Below are positions 26,887-36,226 of a stretch of DNA of 63,108 bases, piece after piece; positions within the stretch are counted from its first letter, which is position 1, and each line of letters starts with the position of its first letter. Below the pieces are notes generated by a model that saw only the letters and a list, made by a program, of their open reading frames with translations, had not been told where the DNA came from and did not search any database. This DNA comes from Alistipes sp. Lineage in GTDB: Bacteria > Bacteroidota > Bacteroidia > Bacteroidales > Rikenellaceae. Location: contig JAIDUZ010000054.1 of assembly GCA_029059935.1 (NCBI GenBank), positions 1 to 63,108 of the forward strand, in the 5' to 3' direction. The translations under genes and the position numbers were made by a program.

Positions 26887-29742
26887 ATGCGCATAAGCAC
26901 ATTCATCATGGCCCTTTCGGCATTCGTCGCAGCGGAGGAGGTTTTCGCTCAGAAACAACCGACGCTTTCGTCCAACTTCGGACTGGTCGCGCCGCAGCCC
27001 GCCGACGAGCTGCCGCAGGCGCAGACGCCGCCCCAACAGCCCGTCCGCAAGGCGAAACGGACGGACGGCAGCCGTCTCGCGCTGCTGCACGACGGCGCCT
27101 CGTGGGAACTTGCCGAGGGGTGGGAACTCACCGAGGCCGACAACCTTGTAGCGGCCGGAGAATCGCTCTTCAGCCCTGCTTTCGACACTTCGGCGTGGTA
27201 CGACGCCGTGGTGCCCGGAACGGTGCTCACGTCGCTCGTCGAGGCGGGCGTCTACCCCGACCCCTACTATGGGTTGAACAACATGGCCATTCCCGAGAGC
27301 CTGTGCCGCACCGAGTGGTGGTACCGCATCCGTTTCGACCGCCCGGCGCCGAGCGACGGCCGGCGCGTGCGGCTGCGTTTCGAGGGTATCAACTACCGGG
27401 CCGACGTCTGGCTCAACGGCCGCAAGCTCGGCACGATCGACGGCGCCTTCGCACGCGGTCTCTTCGACGTCACGGAGCATTTCGCCGACGAGAACGTGCT
27501 GGCCGTGAAAATCTACCCGCCGCACAATCCGGGCATCCCGCACGAACAGTCGAAAAAGGCGGGCCGCGGCCCCAACGGCGGCCAGCTCTGTCTGGACGGC
27601 CCGACGTTCGTCAGCTCCGAGGGCTGGGACTGGATTCCCGGCATCCGCGACCGCAACATCGGCATCTGGCAGGGCGTCGTGCTCGAATATAGGGGCGACG
27701 TGACCCTCTCCGACCCCCATGTGGTGACCGACCTCCCGCTGCCCGACACTTCGTCGGCCGACCTGACCGTGAGCGCCACGCTGACGAACCATGCCGCAGA
27801 GCCGCGGAGCGTCGTGCTGCACGGTGCGATCGACGGCGGCATCGTCTTCGAAAAGCAGGTCGAGCTGGCTCCGGGCGAGAGCCGCCGGGAGTGCTTCGCA
27901 CCGGCCGATTATCCTGCGCTGCACGTCGTGTCGCCGCGTCTGTGGTGGCCCAACGGCTACGGAGCGCAGGAGCTCTACACGATGACGCTGGCCGTCGACG
28001 AGGGTGCCGGCCGCTCCGATACGGAGCAGGTGCGCTTCGGCATCCGCGAGCTGTCGTACGAACTGACGGTCGACGCACCCTCGGGCGAGGAGCTGCGCAT
28101 CGATTTCGACCCGACCGACGACCTTGCCGACGGCCGCTCGCCTTTCGATTCGTTTCACCGGCGCGACGTCGGCGGGGGCGTGGTCGTTCCGGCGCTCAGG
28201 CCCGAGGTCGACGCCTCGGCGTTCCGCCGCCTGGAAAAGGACGGTGCGGCGCCTTTCCTGGTCGTGCGCTGCAACGGCGTGCGCATCTTCTGCCGCGGCG
28301 GCAACTGGGGCATGGACGACGGCATGAAGCGCGTGTCGCGCGAACGTCTCGAACCGGCTTTCCGCCTCCACGCCGAGGAGGGTTTCAACATGGTGCGCAA
28401 CTGGACGGGCGAATCGACCGAAGAGCTCTTCTATGCCCTCTGCGACGAATACGGCATGCTGGTGTGGAACGACTTCTGGTACTCGACCGAGGGCTACAAC
28501 CAGAATCCCAACGACGAGGACCTCTTCATGGCCAACGCCCGCGAAACGGTGCTGCGCTTCCGCAACCATCCCTCGCTGGCGATCTGGTGCCCCCGCAACG
28601 AGGGCTATGCCACGCCGACGCTCGAAGTTCGGCTCGCCGAGCTCATCGCTTCGGAGGACGGCACGCGGCTTTACAGCCCCAATTCGCGCTACATGAACCT
28701 GCGGACGAGCGGTCCGTGGCACTATCTGGCCGATGAGTCGGAGTATTTCCGCGACCTGGCGCACGGCTTCTCCACCGAGCTCGGAACTCCTTCGGTGCCG
28801 ACGGCCGAGAGCATGCGCAAGTTCATGCCCGAGACCGAGCAGTGGCCCGTCAGCGACACGTGGCACTACCATGACCTCCACTTCGGGCTGCCCGAGTATG
28901 TGGGGGCGGTCGACCGGCTCTACGGTCCGGCCGTGTCGCTCGACGACTTCTGCCGCAAGGTGCAGCTCATCAACTACGACAGCCACCGGGCCATGCTCGA
29001 AGCGTGGAACAGCCGGATGTGGAATTCGACTTCGGGCGTGCTGCTGTGGATGAGCCATCCCGCCTGGCCGAGCCTCGAATGGCAGACCTATTCGTGGGAT
29101 TTCGAGACGCACGGGTCGTTCTACGGCTGCCGCAAGGCCTGCGAGCCGGTGCACGTGCAGATGAATCCCCACGACAACCGGGTGCTGATAGTCAACACCA
29201 CGCGCGCGGCACTGCCGAAAGTGCGCGTGCGCGTGACGAGCCATACGCCTGCGGGGCGGCGCATCGCATCGCAGACGATGTCGGTCGATGCCGTTGCCGC
29301 CAATGCTGTGACGCATGTCGGGCAGGCCGAACTGCCGGCCGGCGAAGCCTGCCTGCTGGTGCGCGTCGAACTCTTCGCCGGAGGCCGCTGCGTCTCGACG
29401 AACGACTACATCCGCCGTTTGGGCGACGATTTCATGGCGCTGAACGACGTGCCGGCCGCCGCACTGCGTGCCCGCAAGCTCGCGCTGCGCGAGGCGGACG
29501 GGAAGCGGACGGTGCGTTTCGAGGTCTCGAACTCGTCGCCTTCGACGGCGCTGGCCGTGAAGTTCAACGTACGCTCGGCCGTGACCGGCGAGGCGGTCTT
29601 GCCCGCCTACATCTCCGAGGGATACATCCATCTGCTGCCGAACGAGAAGCGCGTGGTGGAGGCGGAATTCGCCGCCCCGGACGATGTCGTGATTTCGGCC
29701 GAGGGCTATAACGTGGAGCGTTGCACGCTGCTGGAGCTCTGA
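26887..29742 (+). CDS. GH2 exo-beta-mannosidase-like enzyme
   Basis: The 951-residue product has a signal peptide (cut near VFAQ, residue 22), so it is periplasmic. The N-terminal sugar-binding jelly roll includes WWYRIRFD and RLRFEGINYRADVWLNG, an Ig-like domain follows, and the barrel carries acid/base E572 in CPRNEGYATP and nucleophile E631 in FSTELGTPS. The layout fits the beta-mannosidase/exo-beta-glucosaminidase branch of GH2, not beta-galactosidases. In this locus it most likely releases mannose from the non-reducing ends of mannooligosaccharides; an exo-glucosaminidase activity cannot be ruled out by eye. It closes the long plus unit and is followed by a strong terminator. Confidence 0.85.
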   Translation: MRISTFIMALSAFVAAEEVFAQKQPTLSSNFGLVAPQPADELPQAQTPPQQPVRKAKRTDGSRLALLHDGASWELAEGWELTEADNLVAAGESLFSPAFDTSAWYDAVVPGTVLTSLVEAGVYPDPYYGLNNMAIPESLCRTEWWYRIRFDRPAPSDGRRVRLRFEGINYRADVWLNGRKLGTIDGAFARGLFDVTEHFADENVLAVKIYPPHNPGIPHEQSKKAGRGPNGGQLCLDGPTFVSSEGWDWIPGIRDRNIGIWQGVVLEYRGDVTLSDPHVVTDLPLPDTSSADLTVSATLTNHAAEPRSVVLHGAIDGGIVFEKQVELAPGESRRECFAPADYPALHVVSPRLWWPNGYGAQELYTMTLAVDEGAGRSDTEQVRFGIRELSYELTVDAPSGEELRIDFDPTDDLADGRSPFDSFHRRDVGGGVVVPALRPEVDASAFRRLEKDGAAPFLVVRCNGVRIFCRGGNWGMDDGMKRVSRERLEPAFRLHAEEGFNMVRNWTGESTEELFYALCDEYGMLVWNDFWYSTEGYNQNPNDEDLFMANARETVLRFRNHPSLAIWCPRNEGYATPTLEVRLAELIASEDGTRLYSPNSRYMNLRTSGPWHYLADESEYFRDLAHGFSTELGTPSVPTAESMRKFMPETEQWPVSDTWHYHDLHFGLPEYVGAVDRLYGPAVSLDDFCRKVQLINYDSHRAMLEAWNSRMWNSTSGVLLWMSHPAWPSLEWQTYSWDFETHGSFYGCRKACEPVHVQMNPHDNRVLIVNTTRAALPKVRVRVTSHTPAGRRIASQTMSVDAVAANAVTHVGQAELPAGEACLLVRVELFAGGRCVSTNDYIRRLGDDFMALNDVPAAALRARKLALREADGKRTVRFEVSNSSPSTALAVKFNVRSAVTGEAVLPAYISEGYIHLLPNEKRVVEAEFAAPDDVVISAEGYNVERCTLLEL

Positions 29743-29761
29743 CGCTGAGCGCCGGATATGG

Positions 29762-29798
29762 AAAGAGGGAGACCGCCGAGCGGTTTCCCTCTTTTTTT
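29762..29798 (+). terminator. Terminator of the SusCD unit
   Basis: AAAGAGGGAGACCGC and GCGGTTTCCCTCTTT pair around a 3-nt loop and run into seven T. It lies between two convergent units. Confidence 0.85.
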
Positions 29799-29852
29799 CG
29801 GTTGCCGGGGCCGGACGCGCTGTCCGAGGTCCCGGATGCGGGGTGCGGCGGC

Positions 29853-31037
29853 CTATCCGATGAGTCCGGCCACCTCCATGCACATGCGGCCGTTGTGGTA
29901 GGGGCATTTCCAGAATCCGGCCTTGTCGTCGCGGCGGTTGACGCTGCCGTCGGGCAGGATGCTCCACCACCATTCGCCGCCGCTGCGGTCGACGAGGCGT
30001 TCGCGGATGTAGCGCCACGTCCCGAGTGCCGGGGCCAGCGCTTCGCGGCGGTCGTGGAACCGGTAGAGGTAGAAGAGCCCCACCACGCATTCGGCCTGCA
30101 CCCACCAGTGGCGCTCGCGGTCGAGCGTGCCGTCGGCATGGCGTTCGTAGAGCAGGCTGCCGTCTTCCGCGAGGCCTTCGAGTGCGGCATCGGCGATGCG
30201 GGCGCAGCAGGCGCGCGTGCGCTCCGTGAGGGCGTCGTCGCCCAGCACGAAAGCCGTTTCGAGCATCAGCCACGAAGCTTCGATGTCGTGGCCGAACGAG
30301 TAGACGCCGTTGCTCCTGGGCTCCCATTGTTCGTCGAAGAAGAGCCCCAGGTGCCCCGTCTGTGCATCGACGATGCGGTCGAGGAAAATCTCCAGCAGGT
30401 TGCGCGTCTGCCGGCGCAGCACGGCGTCGGGCCACACGCGCAGCAGGTTGGTGTAGGCTTCGAGGATGTGGAGGTGGGTGTTCATCGTCTTGCGCTCGTT
30501 GGCGTCCTTGTCGCTCAGGCGCATGTCGGCGATGGGCTGCCAGTCGCGTGCGGCGGCCTCCTCGTAGCCGTTGTTGGCCGGGTCGTAGGAGTGCGCCTCG
30601 ATGGCGCGGAAAAGCGCCGCGGCCTCCTCGACGGCGAGGCGGTCGCCCGTCGCCCGGGCGTATTCGCTCAGTCCGTAGATGGCGAATGCGAGGGCGTAGA
30701 ACTGTTTCTTGGTGTCGAGCGGCCGCCCCTCGGCATCCACCGACCAGAAGACGCCGCCGTGTTCGCGGTCGACGAAGTGTTCCAGCAGGTAGTCGCGGGC
30801 CCGTGCGGCCGTGCGGAGGTATTCGTCGCGCCCCGTCGTGCGGCCGGCGGCCGAGAAGGTCCAGAGAATGCGCCCGTAGAGAATGGCGCTGCGCTCGGCG
30901 TCGGGCACCAGCTCGCCGCAGCCCGTCATGCGGCCGAAGAATCCGCCGCGCGGGTCGGTCATGCGCTCCTGCCAGAAAGGCAGGATGTTGTCGTGGAGTT
31001 CGGCGAGCAGTTCCGCTCGGAGTCGTTTTTCTTCCAT
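29853..31037 (-). CDS. AGE-family cellobiose/mannobiose 2-epimerase
   Basis: This 394-residue cytoplasmic enzyme belongs to the N-acylglucosamine 2-epimerase superfamily. Conserved histidines of the cellobiose 2-epimerase branch are H188 in MNTHLHILEAY, H250 in SFGHDIEASW and H381 in KCPYHNGRMC. There is no signal peptide. Encoded with a GH130 mannosylglucose phosphorylase and a sugar symporter, it should convert beta-1,4-mannobiose to mannosyl-glucose, the pathway established in Bacteroides fragilis. It is the last gene of minus unit 2 and starts 4 nt after the symporter stop. The length is normal for the family. Confidence 0.9.
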   Translation of the reverse strand: MEEKRLRAELLAELHDNILPFWQERMTDPRGGFFGRMTGCGELVPDAERSAILYGRILWTFSAAGRTTGRDEYLRTAARARDYLLEHFVDREHGGVFWSVDAEGRPLDTKKQFYALAFAIYGLSEYARATGDRLAVEEAAALFRAIEAHSYDPANNGYEEAAARDWQPIADMRLSDKDANERKTMNTHLHILEAYTNLLRVWPDAVLRRQTRNLLEIFLDRIVDAQTGHLGLFFDEQWEPRSNGVYSFGHDIEASWLMLETAFVLGDDALTERTRACCARIADAALEGLAEDGSLLYERHADGTLDRERHWWVQAECVVGLFYLYRFHDRREALAPALGTWRYIRERLVDRSGGEWWWSILPDGSVNRRDDKAGFWKCPYHNGRMCMEVAGLIG

Positions 31038-31041
31038 GTCG

Positions 31042-32451
31042 TTATGCTTTGGAGGCGCGGCGGAGAGCCAGCTGTTCGGCGATTGCGCGCACGCGTTTCT
31101 CGCCGAGCGGGTAGAGCGCCACGAGCACGATTGCCGCGGCGCATCCGGCGGCCGGTATCCAGCTCATGAGCATGCGCAGTCCGACGATGGCCTGGCCGCT
31201 TTGGGCCGCCGATGCCGACGTGTCGTAGCCGTAGGCGGCCAGCAGCCAGAGGATGAGTGCGCTGCCGAATGCGCCGCCGAACTTCTGGGCCATCGACGAC
31301 GAGGAGAAGATCAGTCCCGTCGAGCCGTGGCCGTGCCGGAGTTCGGAGTAGTCGGCCACGTCGGCGAACATGCTCCACAGCAGCGGGAAGGTGATGCCGG
31401 CGGCGGCCGAGATGACGATTTGCAGCACGAGCATCGCCCAGGCGCCGGCGTTGGTCGCCGGCACGAAGTAGAACGCTCCGCTCAGTACGCCGGCGACGGC
31501 CATGGCCGCGATGTAGGTCATGCGCTTGCCGATGCGGCGCGAGACGGGCACGGCCAGAGCGACGCCGGCCATGTTGGCTATTTCGCCGACGGCCAGGAAG
31601 ACGCCGCACGTGAGCAGCATGCTGCCGCCCAGCAAGTTGTTCGGGCCGACGAAATCCTTGAAGAAGTAGGCTGCCGCACCGCCGCGTATGGAGTTGAAGA
31701 GCAGCACGGCGATGGCCACGCCTAACAGCAGCCACCAGGGCCCGTTGCCGGCCAAAGCCCTGATGTCGCGCAGAATCGATTCCTTGTCGTTGCCGACGGC
31801 CGCGATGCGTTCGCGCGTCCAGCGGAAGCAGCAGTAGAAGAGCACGGCGCAGAGCAGGCCGATGACCATCATGGTTCGCTGCCAGCCGGCAGCCTGCGCC
31901 GCCGTGGCTTCGGCCGGGGTCATCGTCGCGACGTCGCCCGTGAAGAATCCGCACAGCGGCTCGAAGAGGGCCAGGGCCAGGAACGAACCTCCGTAGGCGA
32001 AGAACATGCGGTAGGAGGAGAAGACGGTGCGTTCGGCTGAATCGTCGGTCACGACGCCCAGCATGGCTCCGTAGGGGACGTTGATGGCCGTATAGACCGT
32101 CATCATGAGGATGTAGGTGGCGTAGGCCCACACCAGTTTGGCCCCGTCGCTCCAGTCGGGGGTGGTGAAGGTCAGCACGCCCGCTACGGCGAAAGGGCCG
32201 GCGACCCACAGCAGATAGGGGCGGTAGCGTCCCCACCGCGAGCGGGTGCGGTCGGCGATGATTCCCATGACGGGGTCGGAGACGGCGTCCCAGAGCTTGG
32301 TGACGAGCAGCAGCAGGGCGGCGTGTTCCAGGCTCAGTCCGAAGATGTTGGAGTAGAAGAACGGAAGATAGTAGGTGAATATCTTCCAGAACATGCTCGA
32401 CGACATGTCGCCGAGGCCGTATCCGATCTTTTCGAGGCGTGCTGCGGCCAT
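31042..32451 (-). CDS. GPH-type MFS sugar:cation symporter
   Basis: The product has 469 residues and about 12 hydrophobic segments. The glycoside-pentoside-hexuronide:cation symporter signature is visible in KLWDAVSDPVMGIIADRTRS and RWGRYRPYLL near the N-terminus. It sits in the inner membrane and, given its neighbours, probably carries mannobiose into the cytoplasm for the AGE epimerase and GH130 phosphorylase. The frame continues far upstream as a shadow of the GH130 gene; the start MAAARLEKIGYG at 32451 is typical of the family and lies 5 nt from the GH130 stop. No truncation is seen. Confidence 0.9.
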   Translation of the reverse strand: MAAARLEKIGYGLGDMSSSMFWKIFTYYLPFFYSNIFGLSLEHAALLLLVTKLWDAVSDPVMGIIADRTRSRWGRYRPYLLWVAGPFAVAGVLTFTTPDWSDGAKLVWAYATYILMMTVYTAINVPYGAMLGVVTDDSAERTVFSSYRMFFAYGGSFLALALFEPLCGFFTGDVATMTPAEATAAQAAGWQRTMMVIGLLCAVLFYCCFRWTRERIAAVGNDKESILRDIRALAGNGPWWLLLGVAIAVLLFNSIRGGAAAYFFKDFVGPNNLLGGSMLLTCGVFLAVGEIANMAGVALAVPVSRRIGKRMTYIAAMAVAGVLSGAFYFVPATNAGAWAMLVLQIVISAAAGITFPLLWSMFADVADYSELRHGHGSTGLIFSSSSMAQKFGGAFGSALILWLLAAYGYDTSASAAQSGQAIVGLRMLMSWIPAAGCAAAIVLVALYPLGEKRVRAIAEQLALRRASKA

Positions 32452-32456
32452 AGGTG

Positions 32457-33623
32457 TCAGCGTTTGAGATTTTTGTCGATGAGTTTGCAGAGTTGTTCGA
32501 CGCTGCGGCCCGTCGTAAGGCCGTCGGCGGGGGTGTTCAGGCAGTAGTCCGTCAGCCGTTCGACGGTGGAGGTGGCCACGTGCATCCGCGTGTCGCTCGA
32601 AGCGTAGTAGATGAATACGCGGCCGTCGGGCTCGGCGATCCAGCCGTTCGAGAAGAGCACGTTCGACACGTCGCCGATGCGCTCCTCGCCCACGGGGCCC
32701 ATGAACAGACCCGCCGGCTCGGCGAGCGGCACCCACGGGCGTTCGAGTTCGGTCATGTAGAGATAGAGCACGTAGCGCAGCCCCGCAGCGCATGACCGCA
32801 CACCGTGTGCCAGATGGAGCCATCCGTGCGGCGTTTTGATGGGGTGGGGCCCTTCGCCGTTCTTGCCCTCCTTGATGGTGTGGTAGTGGCGGCGGTTGAT
32901 GATGGTCTCTTCGACGATTTCGGCATGGGCGATGTCGTCGACCAGCGCCCAGCCGATGCCCTGACCGTTTCCCGTGTCGATGAAACCGTCCTGCGGGCGG
33001 GTGTAGAGGGCATATTTGCCGTCCACGAATTCGGGATGCAGCACTACGTTGCGCTGCTGGCTCTTCGACACAAGGTCGGGGAGCCGCTCCCAGTTGACGA
33101 AGTCTTTCGTGCGGGCGATGCCGGCCGCAGCGACGGCCGCCGAGAGGTCGCCCGGTGCCGCGTCGGGGTCTTTGCGCTCGATGCAGAAGATGCCGTAGAT
33201 CCATCCGTCCTCGTGGGCCGTCAGACGCATGTCGTAGACGTTGGTGGCGGGTTCGCCGTACTCGGGCATCGTTATGGGGTAGTCCCGGAACCGGAAGTTG
33301 TCGATGCCGTTGGGCGATTCGGCCACGGCGAAGAACGATTTGCGGTCGGCGCCCTCGACGCGTGCCACGAGGAGGTATTTGTCGTGCCATTTGATGGCTC
33401 CGGCGTTCATCACGGCGTTCATGCCGATGCGCTCCATGCAGAAGGGATTGGTCTGCGGGTCGAGGTCGTAGCGCCAGTGGAGCGGCGTGTGTTCGGCCGT
33501 GAGGATCGGGTTGCGGTAGCGGGTGTAGATTCCGTTGTAGCGTTCGTCCGGCGTGTTCCTGCGGGTCAGAAGCTCTTCGTGCCGGGCTTCCAGTTCGCTC
33601 ATGATCTCCTTGAAGTCAGTCAT
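32457..33623 (-). CDS. GH130 4-O-beta-D-mannosyl-D-glucose phosphorylase
   Basis: This 388-residue cytoplasmic enzyme phosphorolyses mannosyl-glucose to mannose-1-phosphate and glucose. It fits GH130 subfamily 1: the proton donor D131 lies in [13 protein letters not shown], the same position as in the B. fragilis enzyme. Other landmarks are [39 protein letters not shown] (phosphate and substrate loop) and [11 protein letters not shown]. It lies between the fusion mannanase and the symporter with 22-nt and 5-nt gaps, so all four genes form one unit. With the epimerase this gives an energy-saving route, since mannose-1-phosphate needs no kinase. Confidence 0.93.
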   Translation of the reverse strand: MTDFKEIMSELEARHEELLTRRNTPDERYNGIYTRYRNPILTAEHTPLHWRYDLDPQTNPFCMERIGMNAVMNAGAIKWHDKYLLVARVEGADRKSFFAVAESPNGIDNFRFRDYPITMPEYGEPATNVYDMRLTAHEDGWIYGIFCIERKDPDAAPGDLSAAVAAAGIARTKDFVNWERLPDLVSKSQQRNVVLHPEFVDGKYALYTRPQDGFIDTGNGQGIGWALVDDIAHAEIVEETIINRRHYHTIKEGKNGEGPHPIKTPHGWLHLAHGVRSCAAGLRYVLYLYMTELERPWVPLAEPAGLFMGPVGEERIGDVSNVLFSNGWIAEPDGRVFIYYASSDTRMHVATSTVERLTDYCLNTPADGLTTGRSVEQLCKLIDKNLKR

Positions 33624-33645
33624 TGCGTGCGAATTGAGTTTGATT

Positions 33646-35994
33646 TTATTTTAGGGATGTCGTATGCGTCATGTCGGCGGCGAAAAGAGTGCGGGGCAGG
33701 GCATGGAAGCGGAGAAAATCGTCGGCCGAGGCCTGTCCCGGGTACGGCGCGTAGAAGTGTCCGGGCCGGAGGGTCTGCGGAGCATTGCGCCATACGAGTG
33801 CGTAGGCGGGGCGGCGATCGCCGATGCCGCGCAGCAGCACGCCCGTCCACCAGTCGGCTTCGGACACTCCTTCGCGGCCCGTTTCGGAGATGACATAGGG
33901 TTTGGCGAGGCGCTCGGAGAGGGCCGCCATGATGCCCAGCGTGCGGTCGAGCCGGGCTGTGAATTCGTCGGAGGACCCGCCGTGGTAGGCGTCGAGCCCC
34001 AGGATGTCGACCCAGGCATCGCCCGGGTAGCGCTCCATGTATTGCGCTTCGTCGTCGCAGGGATTGGGCGAATAGACGGTGAGCATCGGCACGCCGCGCC
34101 GGTGCATGTGTTCGACGGTCATCTCCCAAAGCGCCTTGTAGTCGCCGGTCGTGCAGAGCCGCTGTCCCCACCAGAACCAGCTCCCCGTGTGCTCGTGCCA
34201 CGGCCGGAAAAGGGTCGGGACGACCGATCCGTCGTCGGTGCGGAGCGACAGCAGGAAGTCGGCCACGCGGTCAAGCCACTCGACGAACAATTCGTGGCGC
34301 TCGCCGCCGGGCAGGACCGAACGGACGACGCGGTCGCTCGTCACGTCCCAGGCGTCGCCTCCCGTGAGCGGGTTGCGCGGGTGCCAGCTGACGGTCGTCA
34401 GGCCGCCGCGGGCGAAGTGGCGGAGTATCTCGTCGCGCATCGTGGCGAAAGGCACCCCGTCGAGGTTGCGGCCGGTGCCGAGTTCTATTTCGCCCAGGTC
34501 GCAGCCCAGGACGGCCGGGTAGTCGCCGCAGAGCTCTTTCACGTCGCTGCGCCCTTGTTCATAGGTCCAGTCGCAGCCGTAGAAGGGGAAGTCTTGCTGG
34601 CCGAAGAGCAATTTTCCGCGCTCCGATGCGTCGTGCAGCAGGGCGAGAAGCTGTTCGGGAGTTGTATTGCCTGGTTTGGCGGTTGCGGCCCGGGCATGGA
34701 GGGCGAGCGTCCGGTTGGTCTGCGCGATGATGCGGATTGTCGCCGTGTCGCAGTCGAAGACCGAGTTGAGGCCCTGTTCCTCCTGCGCGGGGTCGCCGCA
34801 ATAGTCGTCGCCGCGCTCCCAGCGGAGGTGTCGGGGCCGCGCTTCGCCGCCCCAGCCCCAGAAGTTGCAGCCGGCCAGGACGTCGCCGCAGGCCGCACTG
34901 CGGACGATTTGCGCGAAAAGATGCCGGTAGTAGGCGTCGCGGACCGCGGCGGGCGAGCCGGGCTCGAAGCGGAAGCCGTCGCGCGGATAGCCGAACTCCT
35001 CGATGACGAGGGGTTTGCGCAGCTCGCGGGCGATGGCGGTGTGCCGCTCAATATAGTCGGTCATGTGGGCGCAGGCCCGGTCGCGATGCTCCGCGATGCT
35101 GTCGCGGTCGATCCACTTCCAGTTGTAGGCCCAGATGTGGATGTTGGCATAGTCGATTTCGGGCAGCGCGTGGATGCGGCGCCAGAGTTCGATGTCGTTT
35201 TCGCACCCCATGGCACCCTCGCTGCCGGTCGAAACCATGTGGTTGGGGTCGAGCTCCTTGATGAGGCGCGCCGTGTGGGCGATCCACTCGAAGAACCGTT
35301 CCTTGTTTTCGTCGGAGAAGGCGCGCGGTTCGTTGGCTATCTGCCACGAGAAGATGGCCGGGTCCTGGGCGTAGGGGCGGCCGGTGTAGCGGTTGGTGCG
35401 GCCGACGATGCGGCGGATGTGGTTGTCGACCCATATTTTGCAGCTGTCCGTCAGCTCCGCTTCGTGGAACTGACGCACGTACTCCATGAATGTGCTCCAG
35501 CCGTCCCTCCCCGGAACAGGGTAGGTGCCGCGGCCGCTCCATTCGAGATACTGGCTGTAACCGCCGCTCCACTCCCAGGCGTTGGTCAGGTAGAGCACGG
35601 CCCGCATGCCGCGCCGGCCCATCTGAGCAAGCAGGAAGTCGAGTCCGTCGAGCGCACGGTCGTCGTAGATGCCCGGGGCGGTCTGGAGGATGGGTTCGAC
35701 CTTCGAGACGACCCCTTCGCTGCCCTCCGAACCGACCAGGATGCGCAGGTTGTCGACCCCTGCCGCATGCAGCCGGTCGAGTTCGCGGCAGAGCCGGTCG
35801 CGGTCGCCGCTGGGACCCTCCGTGGCGAGCAGGGCGCCGTACCAGAAATTGGTGCCGACGAAGTAGCCCGGCATGTCGTCGGGACCGACGAAGCGGCCTT
35901 GTTCGACGTGGGCGAAAGCGGTTGTTTCCGGGGCATGGCAGGCCGTGAAACCGAGCGTCAGCAGCGCGGCGATCGGGATGAGCGAAGATTTCAT
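33646..35994 (-). CDS. Bimodular GH5-GH26 beta-mannanase lipoprotein
   Basis: This 782-residue protein joins two mannanase folds. The signal ends FTAC (Cys19), a fair lipobox. Residues about 30-400 are a GH5 domain of subfamily-7 style with acid/base E222 in [10 protein letters not shown] and nucleophile E333 in [10 protein letters not shown]. Residues about 440-770 are a GH26 domain with acid/base E601 in [15 protein letters not shown] and nucleophile E704 in [10 protein letters not shown]. Both catalytic pairs are intact. The start [10 protein letters not shown] at 35994 is preferred to one at 36030, which would overlap the -7 box at 36028-36035. It is the first gene of minus unit 2. A single chain that attacks mannan through two retaining clan GH-A domains could raise local processivity. 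Confidence 0.92.
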   Translation of the reverse strand: MKSSLIPIAALLTLGFTACHAPETTAFAHVEQGRFVGPDDMPGYFVGTNFWYGALLATEGPSGDRDRLCRELDRLHAAGVDNLRILVGSEGSEGVVSKVEPILQTAPGIYDDRALDGLDFLLAQMGRRGMRAVLYLTNAWEWSGGYSQYLEWSGRGTYPVPGRDGWSTFMEYVRQFHEAELTDSCKIWVDNHIRRIVGRTNRYTGRPYAQDPAIFSWQIANEPRAFSDENKERFFEWIAHTARLIKELDPNHMVSTGSEGAMGCENDIELWRRIHALPEIDYANIHIWAYNWKWIDRDSIAEHRDRACAHMTDYIERHTAIARELRKPLVIEEFGYPRDGFRFEPGSPAAVRDAYYRHLFAQIVRSAACGDVLAGCNFWGWGGEARPRHLRWERGDDYCGDPAQEEQGLNSVFDCDTATIRIIAQTNRTLALHARAATAKPGNTTPEQLLALLHDASERGKLLFGQQDFPFYGCDWTYEQGRSDVKELCGDYPAVLGCDLGEIELGTGRNLDGVPFATMRDEILRHFARGGLTTVSWHPRNPLTGGDAWDVTSDRVVRSVLPGGERHELFVEWLDRVADFLLSLRTDDGSVVPTLFRPWHEHTGSWFWWGQRLCTTGDYKALWEMTVEHMHRRGVPMLTVYSPNPCDDEAQYMERYPGDAWVDILGLDAYHGGSSDEFTARLDRTLGIMAALSERLAKPYVISETGREGVSEADWWTGVLLRGIGDRRPAYALVWRNAPQTLRPGHFYAPYPGQASADDFLRFHALPRTLFAADMTHTTSLK

Positions 35995-36027
35995 GCGCAG
36001 GGTTCGGGTTAGGTGTCGTGTTGAAGA

Positions 36028-36071
36028 CAAAGGTAGCGGATCGGCCGGACGAAAAGATGTAGTATTTTAGC
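36028..36071 (-). promoter_or_regulatory. Promoter of minus unit 2 with a weaker copy of the shared motif
   Basis: On the minus strand TACCTTTG (36035-36028) is a perfect -7 box without a -33 TTTG. GCTAAAATACTACAT (36071-36057, minus strand) ends 21 nt upstream. It matches the site at 11105-11119 in 10 of 15 positions but is the poorest of the four copies. Confidence 0.5.
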
Positions 36072-36145
36072 ATTTTCCAATGTTTTTCGTGCATTCCCAT
36101 GCTTTGCAAAACAGGCCTCCGAATAGGCGTCCGTCCATAAAATAT

Positions 36146-36198
36146 CGGATTCGGATAAGAAAGTATTATCGTCGTTCCGCCGCGGTGCCTTACCTTTG
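36146..36198 (+). promoter_or_regulatory. Promoter of the GH-A lipoprotein gene with the shared 15-bp motif
   Basis: TACCTTTG at 36191-36198 is the -7 box and there is no -33 TTTG. GATAAGAAAGTATTA at 36154-36168 ends 22 nt upstream. Together with the preceding CGGATTCG it matches 17 of 23 positions with the site at 12261-12283. Confidence 0.6.
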
Positions 36199-36226
36199 AA
36201 ATATTGGTTAACCGACTTTTGCAATC

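Noticed and set aside
31042..33390. A 782-residue version of the symporter with a long N-terminus
   Set aside because: The extension is an out-of-frame shadow of GH130; the transporter begins at 32451.
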